Positions 1 through 8,629 of a DNA stretch of 21,668 bases are shown piece after piece. Every line of letters starts with the position of its first letter. Position 1 is the first letter of the stretch. This DNA is from Halieaceae bacterium UBA5044 (GTDB lineage: Bacteria; Pseudomonadota; Gammaproteobacteria; Pseudomonadales; Halieaceae). The position numbers and the translations under genes were made by a program. The DNA lies in contig DIBU01000007.1 of NCBI GenBank assembly GCA_002416125.1, positions 1-21,668 of the forward strand, read 5' to 3'. Under the pieces are notes generated by a model that was not told the DNA's origin, did not search any database, and saw only the letters and a list, made by a program, of their open reading frames with translations.

Positions 1-960
1 GGCGAGCGTTTCATGGAGCGCTACGCGCCCAACGCCAAGGACCTCGCTGGCCGCGACGTGGTCGCGCGCTCGATGATCCTGGAAATCATTGAAGGCCGCG
101 GCTGCGGTCCCGAGGGCGACCACGTGTTCCTGAAGCTGGATCACCTTGGCGAGGAAGTGCTGGAGTCACGCCTGCCGGGTATCTGCGAGCTGTCGCGGAC
201 CTTCGCCCATGTGGATCCGGTCAAGGCCCCGATTCCCGTTGTACCGACCTGCCACTACATGATGGGCGGAATCCCGACCAACGTGCATGGCCAGGCGCTG
301 ACCGTAGACGCCCAGGGCAACGACCAGATCATCCCCGGTCTCTACGCCTGCGGTGAGGTTGCCTGTGTTTCGGTGCACGGTGCCAACCGGCTCGGCGGCA
401 ACTCGCTGCTCGACCTCGTTGTGTTCGGACGCGCTTCCGGCCTGTTCATCGAGAACGCGCTGCGCGAGGGCATCGACATGCGCGATGCCTCACAGACCGA
501 TATCGAGCAGGGCATGTCCCGTCTGCGCCGGCTGGATGAGGCCAAGGGCACGGAGAAATTTCCCGACCTGCGCAAGGAGCTGCAAAACGTCATGCAGAAC
601 CACTTCGGCGTATTCCGCAAGGGCGAATTTATGCAGGAAGGTATCCGCAAGCTGGCGGATCTGCGCGGTCGCATCGAGGGCGCGGCGCTGACGGATCGCA
701 GTAACACCTTCAACACGGCGCGCATTGAGGCGCTGGAATTGCAGAACCTGCTGGAAGTCGCGGAAGCCACGGCCATCACTGCCGAGGAGCGCAAGGAGAG
801 TCGCGGTGCCCATGCCCGTGATGATTTCCAGGAGCGCGACGACGAGAACTGGCTGTGCCATTCCATGTACTACCCGGAAGGCAAGCGGGTCGGCAAGCGT
901 GCGGTGAATTTCAAACCGCGCACGGTGCCCACCTTCGAGCCGAAAGCCCGTACGTATTAA
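1..960 (+). CDS. sdhA: Succinate dehydrogenase flavoprotein subunit, C-terminal part (5' end outside window)
   Basis: The reading frame is open from base 1, so the gene begins upstream. About 319 C-terminal residues of a protein usually near 590 residues are present. The product is the FAD-carrying catalytic subunit of complex II, which oxidises succinate to fumarate on the cytoplasmic face of the inner membrane. Visible landmarks are GRGCGPEGDH, the substrate-site segment PTCHYMMGG (catalytic-region His), the FAD/substrate motif HGANRLGGNSLLDLVVFGR with its conserved Arg, and the C-terminal domain with ENWLCHSMYYPEGK. The first ATG at base 13 is internal and is not the start. sdhB follows after 30 bp, and sdhC/sdhD are expected upstream. 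The frame is intact to TAA. Identification is certain at family level. Confidence 0.97.
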   Translation, partial: GERFMERYAPNAKDLAGRDVVARSMILEIIEGRGCGPEGDHVFLKLDHLGEEVLESRLPGICELSRTFAHVDPVKAPIPVVPTCHYMMGGIPTNVHGQALTVDAQGNDQIIPGLYACGEVACVSVHGANRLGGNSLLDLVVFGRASGLFIENALREGIDMRDASQTDIEQGMSRLRRLDEAKGTEKFPDLRKELQNVMQNHFGVFRKGEFMQEGIRKLADLRGRIEGAALTDRSNTFNTARIEALELQNLLEVAEATAITAEERKESRGAHARDDFQERDDENWLCHSMYYPEGKRVGKRAVNFKPRTVPTFEPKARTY

Positions 961-990
961 GACTGTGTAGCTACCCAGAGGTCACCAAAC

Positions 991-1695
991 ATGCTGCAAG
1001 TAAGCATTTATCGTTACAACCCGGAAACCGACCAGCAGCCCTACATGCAGGAGTTCCAGTTCGACACCGAGGGCAAGGACCTGATGGTGCTGGACGTGTT
1101 GGAGCAGATCAAGGCGCAGGACAGCTCGGTCACCTATCGGCGCTCCTGCCGCGAGGGCGTCTGTGGCTCCGATGGCCTCAATATCAACGGCAAGAATGGA
1201 CTCGCCTGCATCACACCGCTGTCTTCCACGGTGAAGAACAACAAGCTGGTCGTGCGCCCGCTGCCGGGTCTGCCGGTGATCCGCGACCTGGTGGTGGATA
1301 TGAGCATGTTCTACGCCCAGTACGAGAAGATTCAGCCCTACCTGCAGAACAACACGCCGGCCCCGGCCATCGAGCGCCTGCAGTCACCCGAGGACCGCGC
1401 CAAGCTGGATGGCCTCTACGAGTGCATTCTCTGCGCGTGCTGCTCAACCAGCTGCCCCTCTTTCTGGTGGAACCCGGATCGCTTTATCGGCCCGGCCGGA
1501 CTGTTGCAGGCCTACCGTTTCCTGGCTGACAGCCGGGATACGGCAACCGATGAGCGACTGTCCCGTCTCGACGATCCGTTCAGCGTTTTCCGTTGTCATG
1601 GCATCCAGAACTGTGTCAATGTGTGCCCCAAGGGGTTGAACCCGACGCGGGCAATTGGCCACATTCGTACTATGCTGTTGACTCGGGCAACCTGA
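991..1695 (+). CDS. sdhB: Succinate dehydrogenase iron-sulfur subunit
   Basis: This 234-residue protein is the electron-transfer subunit of complex II. It passes electrons from SdhA-bound FAD to quinone. All three cluster motifs are visible. The [2Fe-2S] site is SCREGVCGSDG...C, with Cys53, Cys58, Asp61 in the fourth-ligand position and Cys73, the same Asp variant as in E. coli. The [4Fe-4S] motif is CILCACCSTSCP. The [3Fe-4S] motif is CHGIQNCVNVCPKG. The ATG at 991 is preceded by AGAGG about 9 nt upstream. The length matches the family (about 235 aa). The 61-bp gap to sucA has no T-run terminator, so read-through into the 2-oxoglutarate dehydrogenase genes is likely. Confidence 0.98.
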   Translation: MLQVSIYRYNPETDQQPYMQEFQFDTEGKDLMVLDVLEQIKAQDSSVTYRRSCREGVCGSDGLNINGKNGLACITPLSSTVKNNKLVVRPLPGLPVIRDLVVDMSMFYAQYEKIQPYLQNNTPAPAIERLQSPEDRAKLDGLYECILCACCSTSCPSFWWNPDRFIGPAGLLQAYRFLADSRDTATDERLSRLDDPFSVFRCHGIQNCVNVCPKGLNPTRAIGHIRTMLLTRAT

Positions 1696-1705
1696 TTACG
1701 AAAAC

Positions 1706-1732
1706 GGTGTTACCCGCCGGAACACCACCGGC
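1706..1732 (+). other. Two overlapping, mutually exclusive small hairpins in the sdhB-sucA gap
   Basis: GGTGTT (1706-1711) can pair with AACACC (1721-1726), giving a 6-bp stem with a 9-nt loop. Alternatively GCCGG (1716-1720) can pair with CCGGC (1728-1732), giving a 5-bp stem with a 7-nt loop. The two share bases, so only one can form. No U-run follows, so this is not an intrinsic terminator. It could be a processing or stability element between the sdh and suc segments, or chance in GC-rich DNA. Confidence 0.3.
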
Positions 1733-1756
1733 ATCATCCAATCCCGGAAGGGCATA

Positions 1757-4615
1757 ATGCAAGAGAGTCCGATGGAGCTCCTGAGAAGGAGCTCACATAT
1801 TGCCGGCGGCAACGCCACCTATGTCGAGGATTTGTACGAATCCTACCTCCGGGATCCCAACGGGGTGCCGGAACAGTGGCGGGATTATTTCGACAAGCTG
1901 CCCCGCGTGTCCTCGTCTGCGGTGCAGATGAACGACATTCCGCATTCGACCATTCGCGACCGGTTCGCGCAGATCAGCAAGATGCGGGTGCGCACCGAGG
2001 CCACGGTCGCTCATGATTCCCAGGCGACCGAATACGAGCGCAAGCAGGTCAAGGTCGTACAGCTGGTGTCTGCCTACCGGCAGCGCGGCCACCAGAAGGC
2101 GAGCCTGGACCCCCTGGCCCTGCACGTGCGGGAGCCGGTGCCGGACCTGGACCTGGCCTTCCACCAGCTCTCTGCGGCAGATCTCGATACCGTGTTCCAG
2201 ACCGGGAGCATGTACATCGGCAAGGCGGACGCGACGCTGGGCGAGATTGTCGACTCCCTCGAGGCCACCTACTGCAACACCATTGGCGCCGAGTTCATGC
2301 ACATCGTGGACACCGAGCAGCGCCACTGGATCATGAAACGCATGGAGTCGGTGCGGTCGGCGCCTGCCTTTTCCGATGATGTACGCAAGCAGATTCTGCG
2401 CCGTCTGATCAAGGCCGAGGGCCTCGAGAAGTCGCTGGGCTCCAAGTATCCCGGTACCAAGCGCTTTGGCCTCGAAGGTGGCGAGTCGCTGATCCCCATG
2501 CTGTCGGAGATGGTGCAGCGCATCGGGTCTTACGGGGCCAAGGAAATTGTCATCGGCATGGCGCACCGCGGCCGGCTCAACGTGCTGATCAACATTTTCG
2601 GCAAGAAACCCTCGGACCTGTTTGCGGAGTTCGAAGGCCGGGTGGTGTATGACAAATCCGGCGACGTGAAGTATCACCAGGGCTTTTCCTCCAACCTGAT
2701 GACCTCAGGGGGCGAGGTGCATCTGGCGTTGGCGTTCAACCCCTCACACCTGGAAATTGTTTCACCGGTGGTCGAGGGCTCCGTGCGCGCGCGGCAGGAT
2801 CGTCGCAAGGACACGTCCGGGGATACGGTCGTGCCGGTGGTCATTCATGGCGATGCCGCCTTCGCCGGGCAGGGCGTTGTGATGGAGACATTCCAGATGT
2901 CCCAGACGCGGGCCTACAAGACGGGCGGTACGCTGCATATCGTGCTGAACAACCAGGTGGGTTTCACCACCAGCGACCGCGAAGACGCGCGCTCGACGGA
3001 ATACTGCACCGATGTGGCCAAAATGGTGCAGGCGCCCATCTTCCACGTCAATGCGGACGATCCCGAGGCGGTGCACTTTGTCACCCAGCTGGCGGTAGAC
3101 TTCCGCAACACGTTCAAGCGTGACGTGGTTGTTGACCTCGTCTGCTACCGGCGTCGCGGCCACAACGAAGCCGATGAGCCTTCGGTAACCCAGCCCCGCA
3201 TGTACGAGCGCATTCGCAAGCAGCCCACAACGCGCGACCTGTACGCGGCAAAGCTGGTGGAGCAGGGTGTTCTGACCGCAGAGGAAGACGAGTTTCTGGT
3301 CAATGAGTATCGCGAGTCCCTCGACCGCGGCGAGCCACTGGTCAGCGGCCTGGTCTCCGAGCCCAACGCCAGCCTGTTCGTCGACTGGACGCCCTACCTC
3401 GGGCACGAGTGGACACTGCACTGCGACACCCGTATCGACATGCAGGCGCTGCAGCATCTCGCGCAGGTGACCAACACGCCGCCGCCGAGCTTCCCGCTGC
3501 AGCGTCAGGTCAGCAAGATTCTCGAGGACCGTCGCAAGATGGCAGCCGGGGCCATGCCGCTGAACTGGGGGGCGGCGGAAACACTGGCCTACGCGAGTCT
3601 GCTGGAGGCCGGCTATCCGGTGCGTCTGACTGGCCAGGATGTGGGGCGCGGCACGTTCTCGCACCGCCACGCCGTGTTGCACAACCAGAAAGACGGCTCC
3701 CGCTACATACCTCTGCAGCACATCGATGAGGAGCAGGCTCCCTTCGCCATTTACGATTCCCTGCTCTCGGAAGAGGCGGTGCTGGCCTTTGAGTACGGCT
3801 ACGCCACCACCTCGCCCACGGGCCTGGTGATCTGGGAGGCGCAGTTCGGCGATTTCGCCAACGGTGCCCAGGTCGTTATCGATCAGTTCATCACCAGCGG
3901 CGAACACAAATGGTCGCGGCTCTGTGGCCTGACCATGCTGCTGCCCCACGGGTATGAGGGGCAGGGCCCCGAGCACTCGTCGGCACGCCTTGAGCGCTTC
4001 CTGCAACTCTGTGCAGAGCACAACATCCAGGTGTGCGTGCCGACGACGCCTGCCCAGGTGTTCCACATGCTGCGACGTCAGGCAATCCGCCCCCTGCGCA
4101 AGCCGCTGGTGGTCATGTCGCCGAAGAGCCTGCTGCGCCACAAGGAAGCGGTGTCATCGCTGGAAGATCTCGCCAATGGGCATTTCCACAATGTGCTGGA
4201 TGATTCTGACGACCTCGATAAAGCGGCGGTGACACGCCTTATCCTCTGCAGCGGCAAGGTATACTACGACCTGCTGGCGGCGCGTCGTGAGCGCGGTCTG
4301 AACAACGTGGCCCTGATCCGCCTCGAACAGCTGTATCCCTTCCCCGAAGCGGAACTGTTGCAGGTCCTGGGCAATTACCCGAACGTCACCGATGCCGCCT
4401 GGTGTCAGGAGGAGCCCCAGAACCAGGGCGCCTGGTACTCCAGCCAGCATCACATGCGGCGCGTAATGTATGCCCACAACCCTGACGTGTATCTGCGATA
4501 CGCTGGTCGGGAACCTTCTGCCGCGCCTGCCGCGGGCTACATGGCCCTGCATCTGGCGCAGCTGGAGGCGTTTATCAACGATGCCCTGGAACCGACTTGG
4601 CTCGGCCAGAACTAG
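1757..4615 (+). CDS. sucA: 2-oxoglutarate dehydrogenase E1 component
   Basis: This 952-residue thiamine-diphosphate enzyme decarboxylates 2-oxoglutarate and reductively succinylates the lipoyl group of SucB. The N-terminal targeting helix (HIAGGNATYVEDLYESYLRDP) is typical of E1o. The substrate-site region GMAHRGRLNVL is present. The ThDP/Mg motif runs from HGDAAFAGQG (His364, Asp366) to LNNQVGF (Asn398-Asn399). The pyrimidine-binding domain has VIWEAQFGDFANGAQ, followed by the C-terminal domain with EEPQNQGAW. The length is close to the 933 aa of E. coli SucA. The ATG at 1757 has GGAAGGG just upstream. The next in-frame ATG (1772) would also be possible but loses only five residues. sucB follows after 20 bp. 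Confidence 0.98.
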   Translation: MQESPMELLRRSSHIAGGNATYVEDLYESYLRDPNGVPEQWRDYFDKLPRVSSSAVQMNDIPHSTIRDRFAQISKMRVRTEATVAHDSQATEYERKQVKVVQLVSAYRQRGHQKASLDPLALHVREPVPDLDLAFHQLSAADLDTVFQTGSMYIGKADATLGEIVDSLEATYCNTIGAEFMHIVDTEQRHWIMKRMESVRSAPAFSDDVRKQILRRLIKAEGLEKSLGSKYPGTKRFGLEGGESLIPMLSEMVQRIGSYGAKEIVIGMAHRGRLNVLINIFGKKPSDLFAEFEGRVVYDKSGDVKYHQGFSSNLMTSGGEVHLALAFNPSHLEIVSPVVEGSVRARQDRRKDTSGDTVVPVVIHGDAAFAGQGVVMETFQMSQTRAYKTGGTLHIVLNNQVGFTTSDREDARSTEYCTDVAKMVQAPIFHVNADDPEAVHFVTQLAVDFRNTFKRDVVVDLVCYRRRGHNEADEPSVTQPRMYERIRKQPTTRDLYAAKLVEQGVLTAEEDEFLVNEYRESLDRGEPLVSGLVSEPNASLFVDWTPYLGHEWTLHCDTRIDMQALQHLAQVTNTPPPSFPLQRQVSKILEDRRKMAAGAMPLNWGAAETLAYASLLEAGYPVRLTGQDVGRGTFSHRHAVLHNQKDGSRYIPLQHIDEEQAPFAIYDSLLSEEAVLAFEYGYATTSPTGLVIWEAQFGDFANGAQVVIDQFITSGEHKWSRLCGLTMLLPHGYEGQGPEHSSARLERFLQLCAEHNIQVCVPTTPAQVFHMLRRQAIRPLRKPLVVMSPKSLLRHKEAVSSLEDLANGHFHNVLDDSDDLDKAAVTRLILCSGKVYYDLLAARRERGLNNVALIRLEQLYPFPEAELLQVLGNYPNVTDAAWCQEEPQNQGAWYSSQHHMRRVMYAHNPDVYLRYAGREPSAAPAAGYMALHLAQLEAFINDALEPTWLGQN

Positions 4616-4635
4616 CACTTTCCAAAGGAACCGAA

Positions 4636-5883
4636 ATGGCTATCGAAATCAAGGCCCCATCTTTTCCCGAGTCCGTTGCCGACGGGGAAATCGCGACCTG
4701 GCACAAGCAGGAGGGGGAGTCAGTCTCTCGCGATGAGCTCATCGTTGAAATCGAGACCGACAAGGTGGTAATGGAAGTGGTAGCGCCCGAGGATGGGGTG
4801 ATCAGCAAGATCCATGCTGCCGAGGGCGAAACCATCCAGAGCGAGCAACTGCTCGCGCTGCTCGAGCCCGGTGCTGCCGCCAGTGCGCAACCGGCGTCCG
4901 AGCCGGCACCTGCCAAGGGTGCTGATACGGCAGGCGGGAAAGACGCCGACGATGCGGAAGGCCTCATGGGGCCTGCGGCGCGGCAGCTGGTCGAGGAGCA
5001 CAAGCTGGACGCCGCGAGCATCAGCGGGACCGGCAAGGGTGGTCGTATCACCAAGGAAGATGTGCTCGCACACCTCAAGAACAAGCCCGCGGCAGCACCT
5101 GCTGCCGCTCCGGCGGCCCCGGCCAAGCCCGGCGCCAGCGAAGACACGATGCCCCAGGTGCCTGCCGGCCCCACCGGCGAGCGCATTGAAAAACGGGTCC
5201 CGATGACACGTATGCGCGCACGGATCGCCGAGCGCCTGCTCGAGGCCACCCATGGCACGGCCATGTTGACGACCTTCAACGAGGTCAATATGGCGCCGGT
5301 GATGGCGCTGCGCGAGAAGTACAAGGAGCAGTTCGAGAAGGTGCACAACGGCACCCGCCTCGGCTTCATGGGCTTTTTTGTCAAAGCCTGCTGCGAGGCG
5401 CTGAAGCGCTTCCCCGAGGTGAACGCCTCCATCGACGGCACTGATGTGGTCTATCACGGTTACCAGGACATCGGCGTTGCCGTGTCCGCCCCCGGTGGCC
5501 TGGTGGTGCCGGTGCTGCGCGACGCCGATTTCATGAGCCTCGCGGATGTGGAAGCAGCGATACGCGATCTCAGCCTGCGCGCACGCGACAGCAAGCTGAC
5601 TATCGACGACATGACCGGCGGCACCTTCACGGTGACTAACGGCGGCGTCTTCGGGTCGCTGATGTCCACACCGATCCTCAACCCGCCACAGACCGGCATC
5701 CTCGGTATGCACAAGATCCAGGAACGCCCCATGGCGGTCGATGGCGAAGTGGTCATCCTGCCCATGATGTACCTTGCGCTGTCCTATGATCACCGCCTTA
5801 TCGATGGCAAGACCGCGGTGCAGTTCCTGGTGGCAGTAAAAGACCTGATCGAAGATCCGGCGCGCATCTTGCTGCAGTTGTAA
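4636..5883 (+). CDS. sucB: Dihydrolipoyllysine succinyltransferase (E2 of 2-oxoglutarate dehydrogenase)
   Basis: This 415-residue E2 core transfers succinyl from lipoate to CoA. The lipoyl domain covers about residues 1-78 with the lipoylated Lys43 in EIETDKVVMEV. An Ala/Pro-rich linker follows. The peripheral subunit-binding domain is at about 111-150 (GPAARQLVEEHKLD...GKGGRITKEDVL). A second Ala/Pro linker leads to the catalytic domain, which ends with the active-site SYDHRLIDGK (His386, Asp390). The frame is open to an ATG at 4597 inside sucA. The ATG at 4636 is chosen because AAAGGAA lies at 4624-4630 and the lipoyl domain starts there (MAIEIKAPSFPES). lpdA follows 25 bp downstream. Confidence 0.98.
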   Translation: MAIEIKAPSFPESVADGEIATWHKQEGESVSRDELIVEIETDKVVMEVVAPEDGVISKIHAAEGETIQSEQLLALLEPGAAASAQPASEPAPAKGADTAGGKDADDAEGLMGPAARQLVEEHKLDAASISGTGKGGRITKEDVLAHLKNKPAAAPAAAPAAPAKPGASEDTMPQVPAGPTGERIEKRVPMTRMRARIAERLLEATHGTAMLTTFNEVNMAPVMALREKYKEQFEKVHNGTRLGFMGFFVKACCEALKRFPEVNASIDGTDVVYHGYQDIGVAVSAPGGLVVPVLRDADFMSLADVEAAIRDLSLRARDSKLTIDDMTGGTFTVTNGGVFGSLMSTPILNPPQTGILGMHKIQERPMAVDGEVVILPMMYLALSYDHRLIDGKTAVQFLVAVKDLIEDPARILLQL

Positions 5884-5908
5884 GCACTCGACGGGAATAG
5901 GGAAGACA

Positions 5909-7348
5909 ATGGCTGACAAATACGATGTAGTGGTGATTGGCGCGGGCCCCGGTGGTTACGTGGCTGCGATCAAGGCGGCCCAGCTGGGGTTGTCCACGGC
6001 CTGTGTGGAGCAATGGGTGGATGCCGAGGGCAAAACGCGCCTCGGGGGTACCTGCCTCAACGTGGGGTGCATCCCGTCCAAGGCGCTGCTCGACAGCAGC
6101 CAGAAATTTGTCGAGGCGAGAGACCACTTCAGCCTGCACGGCATCGCCATCGACACGCCTCGCATGGATATTGCGGCGATGATGGCCCGCAAGAACAAGA
6201 TCGTCGACCAGCTGACCGGTGGCATCACCGGGCTGTTCAAGCACAATGGCGTGACCAGCATCCAGGGTCGGGGCAAGGTGTTGGCGGGCTGCAAGGTCGA
6301 GGTCACTGACAAAGATGGCAAGGTCAGCGTCATCGAAGCCGGCAACATCATTATTGCCGCAGGCTCCAGCCCCATCGCCATCCCGCCCGCGCCGGTAGAC
6401 AACGAATACATCGTCGATTCCACCGGTGCCCTGGAGTTCAGTGAGGTGCCGCAGCGACTCGGCGTCATCGGCGCAGGCGTCATCGGCCTGGAACTCGGCA
6501 GTGTCTGGGCGCGTCTGGGCGCCGAGGTGGTGATGCTGGAGGCGCTGGATGAACTGCTGCCGATGATGGATACGCAGATCGCCAAGGAAGCCGGCAAGAT
6601 TTTCCGCAAGCAGGGCCTGGATATCCGCCTCAGTACCCGGGTGACCGGCGCCGTGGTGAAGGATGGCAAAGTGGAGGTGACCTTCACCAATGCCGACGGC
6701 GAACACCGTGAAGTCTTTGACAAGCTGATTGTTTCGGTGGGGCGACGCCCACGCACCGAGGACCTGCTGGCCACCGATTGCGGCGTCAACCTCGACGAGC
6801 GCGGCTTCATCTACGTCAACGACCACTGTGCCACCGAGGCGCCACATGTTTTTGCCGTGGGTGACGTGGTGCGGGGCCCGATGCTCGCGCACAAGGGTTC
6901 GGAAGAGGGCGTGATGGTCGCCGAACGCATTGCCGGCAAGAAGGTGCAGCTGAATTACGACTGCATTCCCTCGGTGATCTATACCCACCCCGAAGTTGCT
7001 GCGGTCGGTCGCACGGAGCAGGAGTTGAAGTCCGACGGCGTGGACTACAAGGTGGGCGTATTCCCGTTCGCGGCCAGCGGCCGCGCTCTGGCGGCGAACG
7101 ATACCGATGGCATGGTCAAGATTATTGCCGACGCGGAGACCGATCGCGTGCTCGGCTGTCATATTGTGGGCCCGTCTGCTGCGGATCTTGTGCAGCAGGT
7201 GGTGATCGCAATGGAGTTCGGTTCCAGCTCGGAAGATCTGGCACTGACCGTTTTTGGACACCCGACCCTGTCGGAAGCAGTACACGAGGCCGCTCTGGCG
7301 GTGCATGGCCATGCCATTCACATTGCCAATCGCAAGCCTCGGAAATGA
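5909..7348 (+). CDS. lpdA: Dihydrolipoyl dehydrogenase (E3)
   Basis: This 479-residue flavoprotein reoxidises the dihydrolipoyl group of SucB and transfers electrons to NAD+. It shows the N-terminal FAD fold VVIGAGPGGYVAA, the redox disulfide GGTCLNVGCIPSK (Cys49/Cys54), the NAD-binding fold GVIGAGVIGLELGSVWARLGA, the second FAD motif VFAVGDVV, and the C-terminal catalytic dyad in HPTLSE (His451, Glu456). The extra loop before the redox site (WVDAEGKTRLGG) resembles the LpdG type dedicated to the suc operon in Pseudomonas, as I recall it. AGGGAAG lies just before the ATG. Its position between sucB and sucC implies dedication to the oxoglutarate complex, although sharing with pyruvate dehydrogenase cannot be excluded. 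Confidence 0.98.
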   Translation: MADKYDVVVIGAGPGGYVAAIKAAQLGLSTACVEQWVDAEGKTRLGGTCLNVGCIPSKALLDSSQKFVEARDHFSLHGIAIDTPRMDIAAMMARKNKIVDQLTGGITGLFKHNGVTSIQGRGKVLAGCKVEVTDKDGKVSVIEAGNIIIAAGSSPIAIPPAPVDNEYIVDSTGALEFSEVPQRLGVIGAGVIGLELGSVWARLGAEVVMLEALDELLPMMDTQIAKEAGKIFRKQGLDIRLSTRVTGAVVKDGKVEVTFTNADGEHREVFDKLIVSVGRRPRTEDLLATDCGVNLDERGFIYVNDHCATEAPHVFAVGDVVRGPMLAHKGSEEGVMVAERIAGKKVQLNYDCIPSVIYTHPEVAAVGRTEQELKSDGVDYKVGVFPFAASGRALAANDTDGMVKIIADAETDRVLGCHIVGPSAADLVQQVVIAMEFGSSSEDLALTVFGHPTLSEAVHEAALAVHGHAIHIANRKPRK

Positions 7349-7458
7349 ACTTTGCCCGGTCGCGCGCGCATAAAACCTATTCTGGCGCAGACGAGGCACT
7401 GGGGGGTATGGGCCGTTAGGGCGCATTCCAGGACACTACGCAACACACAGGACAAAGC
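7349..7458. other. 110-bp lpdA-sucC spacer
   Basis: This is the longest gap inside the TCA operon. It holds an alternating GC run (7361-7368) followed by AT-richer DNA (ATAAAACCTATTCT, 7370-7383). I found no -35/-10 pair with acceptable spacing and no hairpin with a T-run. The AGGA Shine-Dalgarno of sucC sits just before its ATG. An internal promoter for sucCD is possible but not shown by the sequence. Confidence 0.4.
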
Positions 7459-8628
7459 ATGAACCTTCACGAGTATCAGGGCAAACAGCTGTTTGCTGAG
7501 TACGGCTTGCCCGTATCCAAGGGCTATGCTGTCGACTCGCCGGAAGAGGCGGTCAAGGCAGCGGAGACCATCGGTGGTGACATGTGGGTCGTCAAGGCTC
7601 AGGTGCACGCGGGCGGACGCGGTAAAGCGGGTGGCGTCAAGCTGGTGAAAACCACCGACGAAGTACGCGATTTCGCTGCCAAGTGGCTGGGCCAGAACCT
7701 GGTGACCTACCAGACCGACGAAAATGGCCAGCCGGTCAGCAAGATTCTGGTCGAGACCTGCACCGATATCGCCGAGGAGCTTTACCTCGGCGCCGTGGTT
7801 GACCGCGCAACCCGCCGCATTGTTTTCATGGCCTCTACCGAGGGCGGTGTGGAAATCGAGAAGGTCGCCGAGGAAACCCCGGAGAAAATCCTGCGCGCGG
7901 TCATCGACCCGCTGGTCGGTGCACAGCCTTACCAGGGCCGTGAGCTGGCGTTCCAGCTGGGTCTGGAAGGCGACCAGATCAAGCAGTTCGTGAAAATCTT
8001 CATGGGGCTGGCGCAGCTGTTCAAGGAAAAGGACCTGGCACTGATTGAAGTCAACCCGCTGGTGATTACCGACCAGGGTAACCTGCACTGCCTGGATGCC
8101 AAGCTGGGTGTGGATGGTAACGCGCTGTATCGCCAGCCGGCCCTGCGTGAGATGCACGACCCCTCCCAGGAAGATGCCCGTGAGGCGCACGCCGCCAAGT
8201 GGGAGCTGAACTACGTGGCCCTGGACGGCAATATCGGCTGCATGGTCAATGGCGCTGGTCTGGCCATGGGCACCATGGATATCGTCAAGCTGCACGGCGG
8301 TGCGCCGGCAAACTTCCTCGACGTCGGCGGCGGCGCGACCAAGGAGCGTGTATCCGAAGCGTTCAAGATCATCCTCTCCGACGATAAGGTCAAGGCGGTG
8401 CTGATCAACATCTTCGGCGGTATCGTGCGCTGCGACCTCATTGCAGAAGGCGTGATCGGCGCTGTGCAGGAAATCGGCGTACAGGTGCCGGTTGTTGTGC
8501 GTCTCGAAGGCAACAACGCGGAGCTGGGCCGTCAGGTCCTGGCCGACAGTGGCCTGAACATCATTGCCGCAACCAGCCTCACCGATGCTGCCCAGCAGGC
8601 AGTCAAAGCAGCTGAAGGAGCCGCCTGA
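7459..8628 (+). CDS. sucC: Succinyl-CoA synthetase (ADP-forming) beta subunit
   Basis: This 389-residue ATP-grasp subunit works with SucD to convert succinyl-CoA to succinate while phosphorylating a nucleoside diphosphate. Visible landmarks are the N-terminal MNLHEYQGKQLF, the ATP-grasp segment KAQVHAGGRGKAGGVKLV, the metal-site region IEVNPLV, and the C-terminal domain with NFLDVGGGA and INIFGGIVRCD. The length is essentially that of E. coli SucC (388 aa). The ATG at 7459 has AGGA about 6 nt upstream. The stop TGA is one base from the sucD ATG, so the two subunits are probably coupled for equal synthesis. Confidence 0.98.
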   Translation: MNLHEYQGKQLFAEYGLPVSKGYAVDSPEEAVKAAETIGGDMWVVKAQVHAGGRGKAGGVKLVKTTDEVRDFAAKWLGQNLVTYQTDENGQPVSKILVETCTDIAEELYLGAVVDRATRRIVFMASTEGGVEIEKVAEETPEKILRAVIDPLVGAQPYQGRELAFQLGLEGDQIKQFVKIFMGLAQLFKEKDLALIEVNPLVITDQGNLHCLDAKLGVDGNALYRQPALREMHDPSQEDAREAHAAKWELNYVALDGNIGCMVNGAGLAMGTMDIVKLHGGAPANFLDVGGGATKERVSEAFKIILSDDKVKAVLINIFGGIVRCDLIAEGVIGAVQEIGVQVPVVVRLEGNNAELGRQVLADSGLNIIAATSLTDAAQQAVKAAEGAA

Positions 8629-8629
8629 A

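Noticed and set aside
855..1529. 224-codon plus-strand frame overlapping sdhA and sdhB
   Set aside because: It is out of frame with two certain genes, and its Arg/Gly/Pro-rich translation carries no motif.
2762..4141. 459-codon minus-strand open frame inside sucA
   Set aside because: It is a shadow of sucA in high-GC DNA. The translation is low-complexity His/Arg/Gly/Val-rich, has no recognisable domain, and the sense strand is certain.
5798..7426. 542-codon minus-strand frame over lpdA
   Set aside because: It is fully antisense to an unmistakable lpdA, with a His/Asp/Gly-rich composition typical of the complement of a GC-rich gene and no domain.
7349..7458. Possible internal promoter for sucCD
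   Set aside because: The AT-rich patch has -10-like words but no -35 at workable spacing, so it was not called as a promoter.
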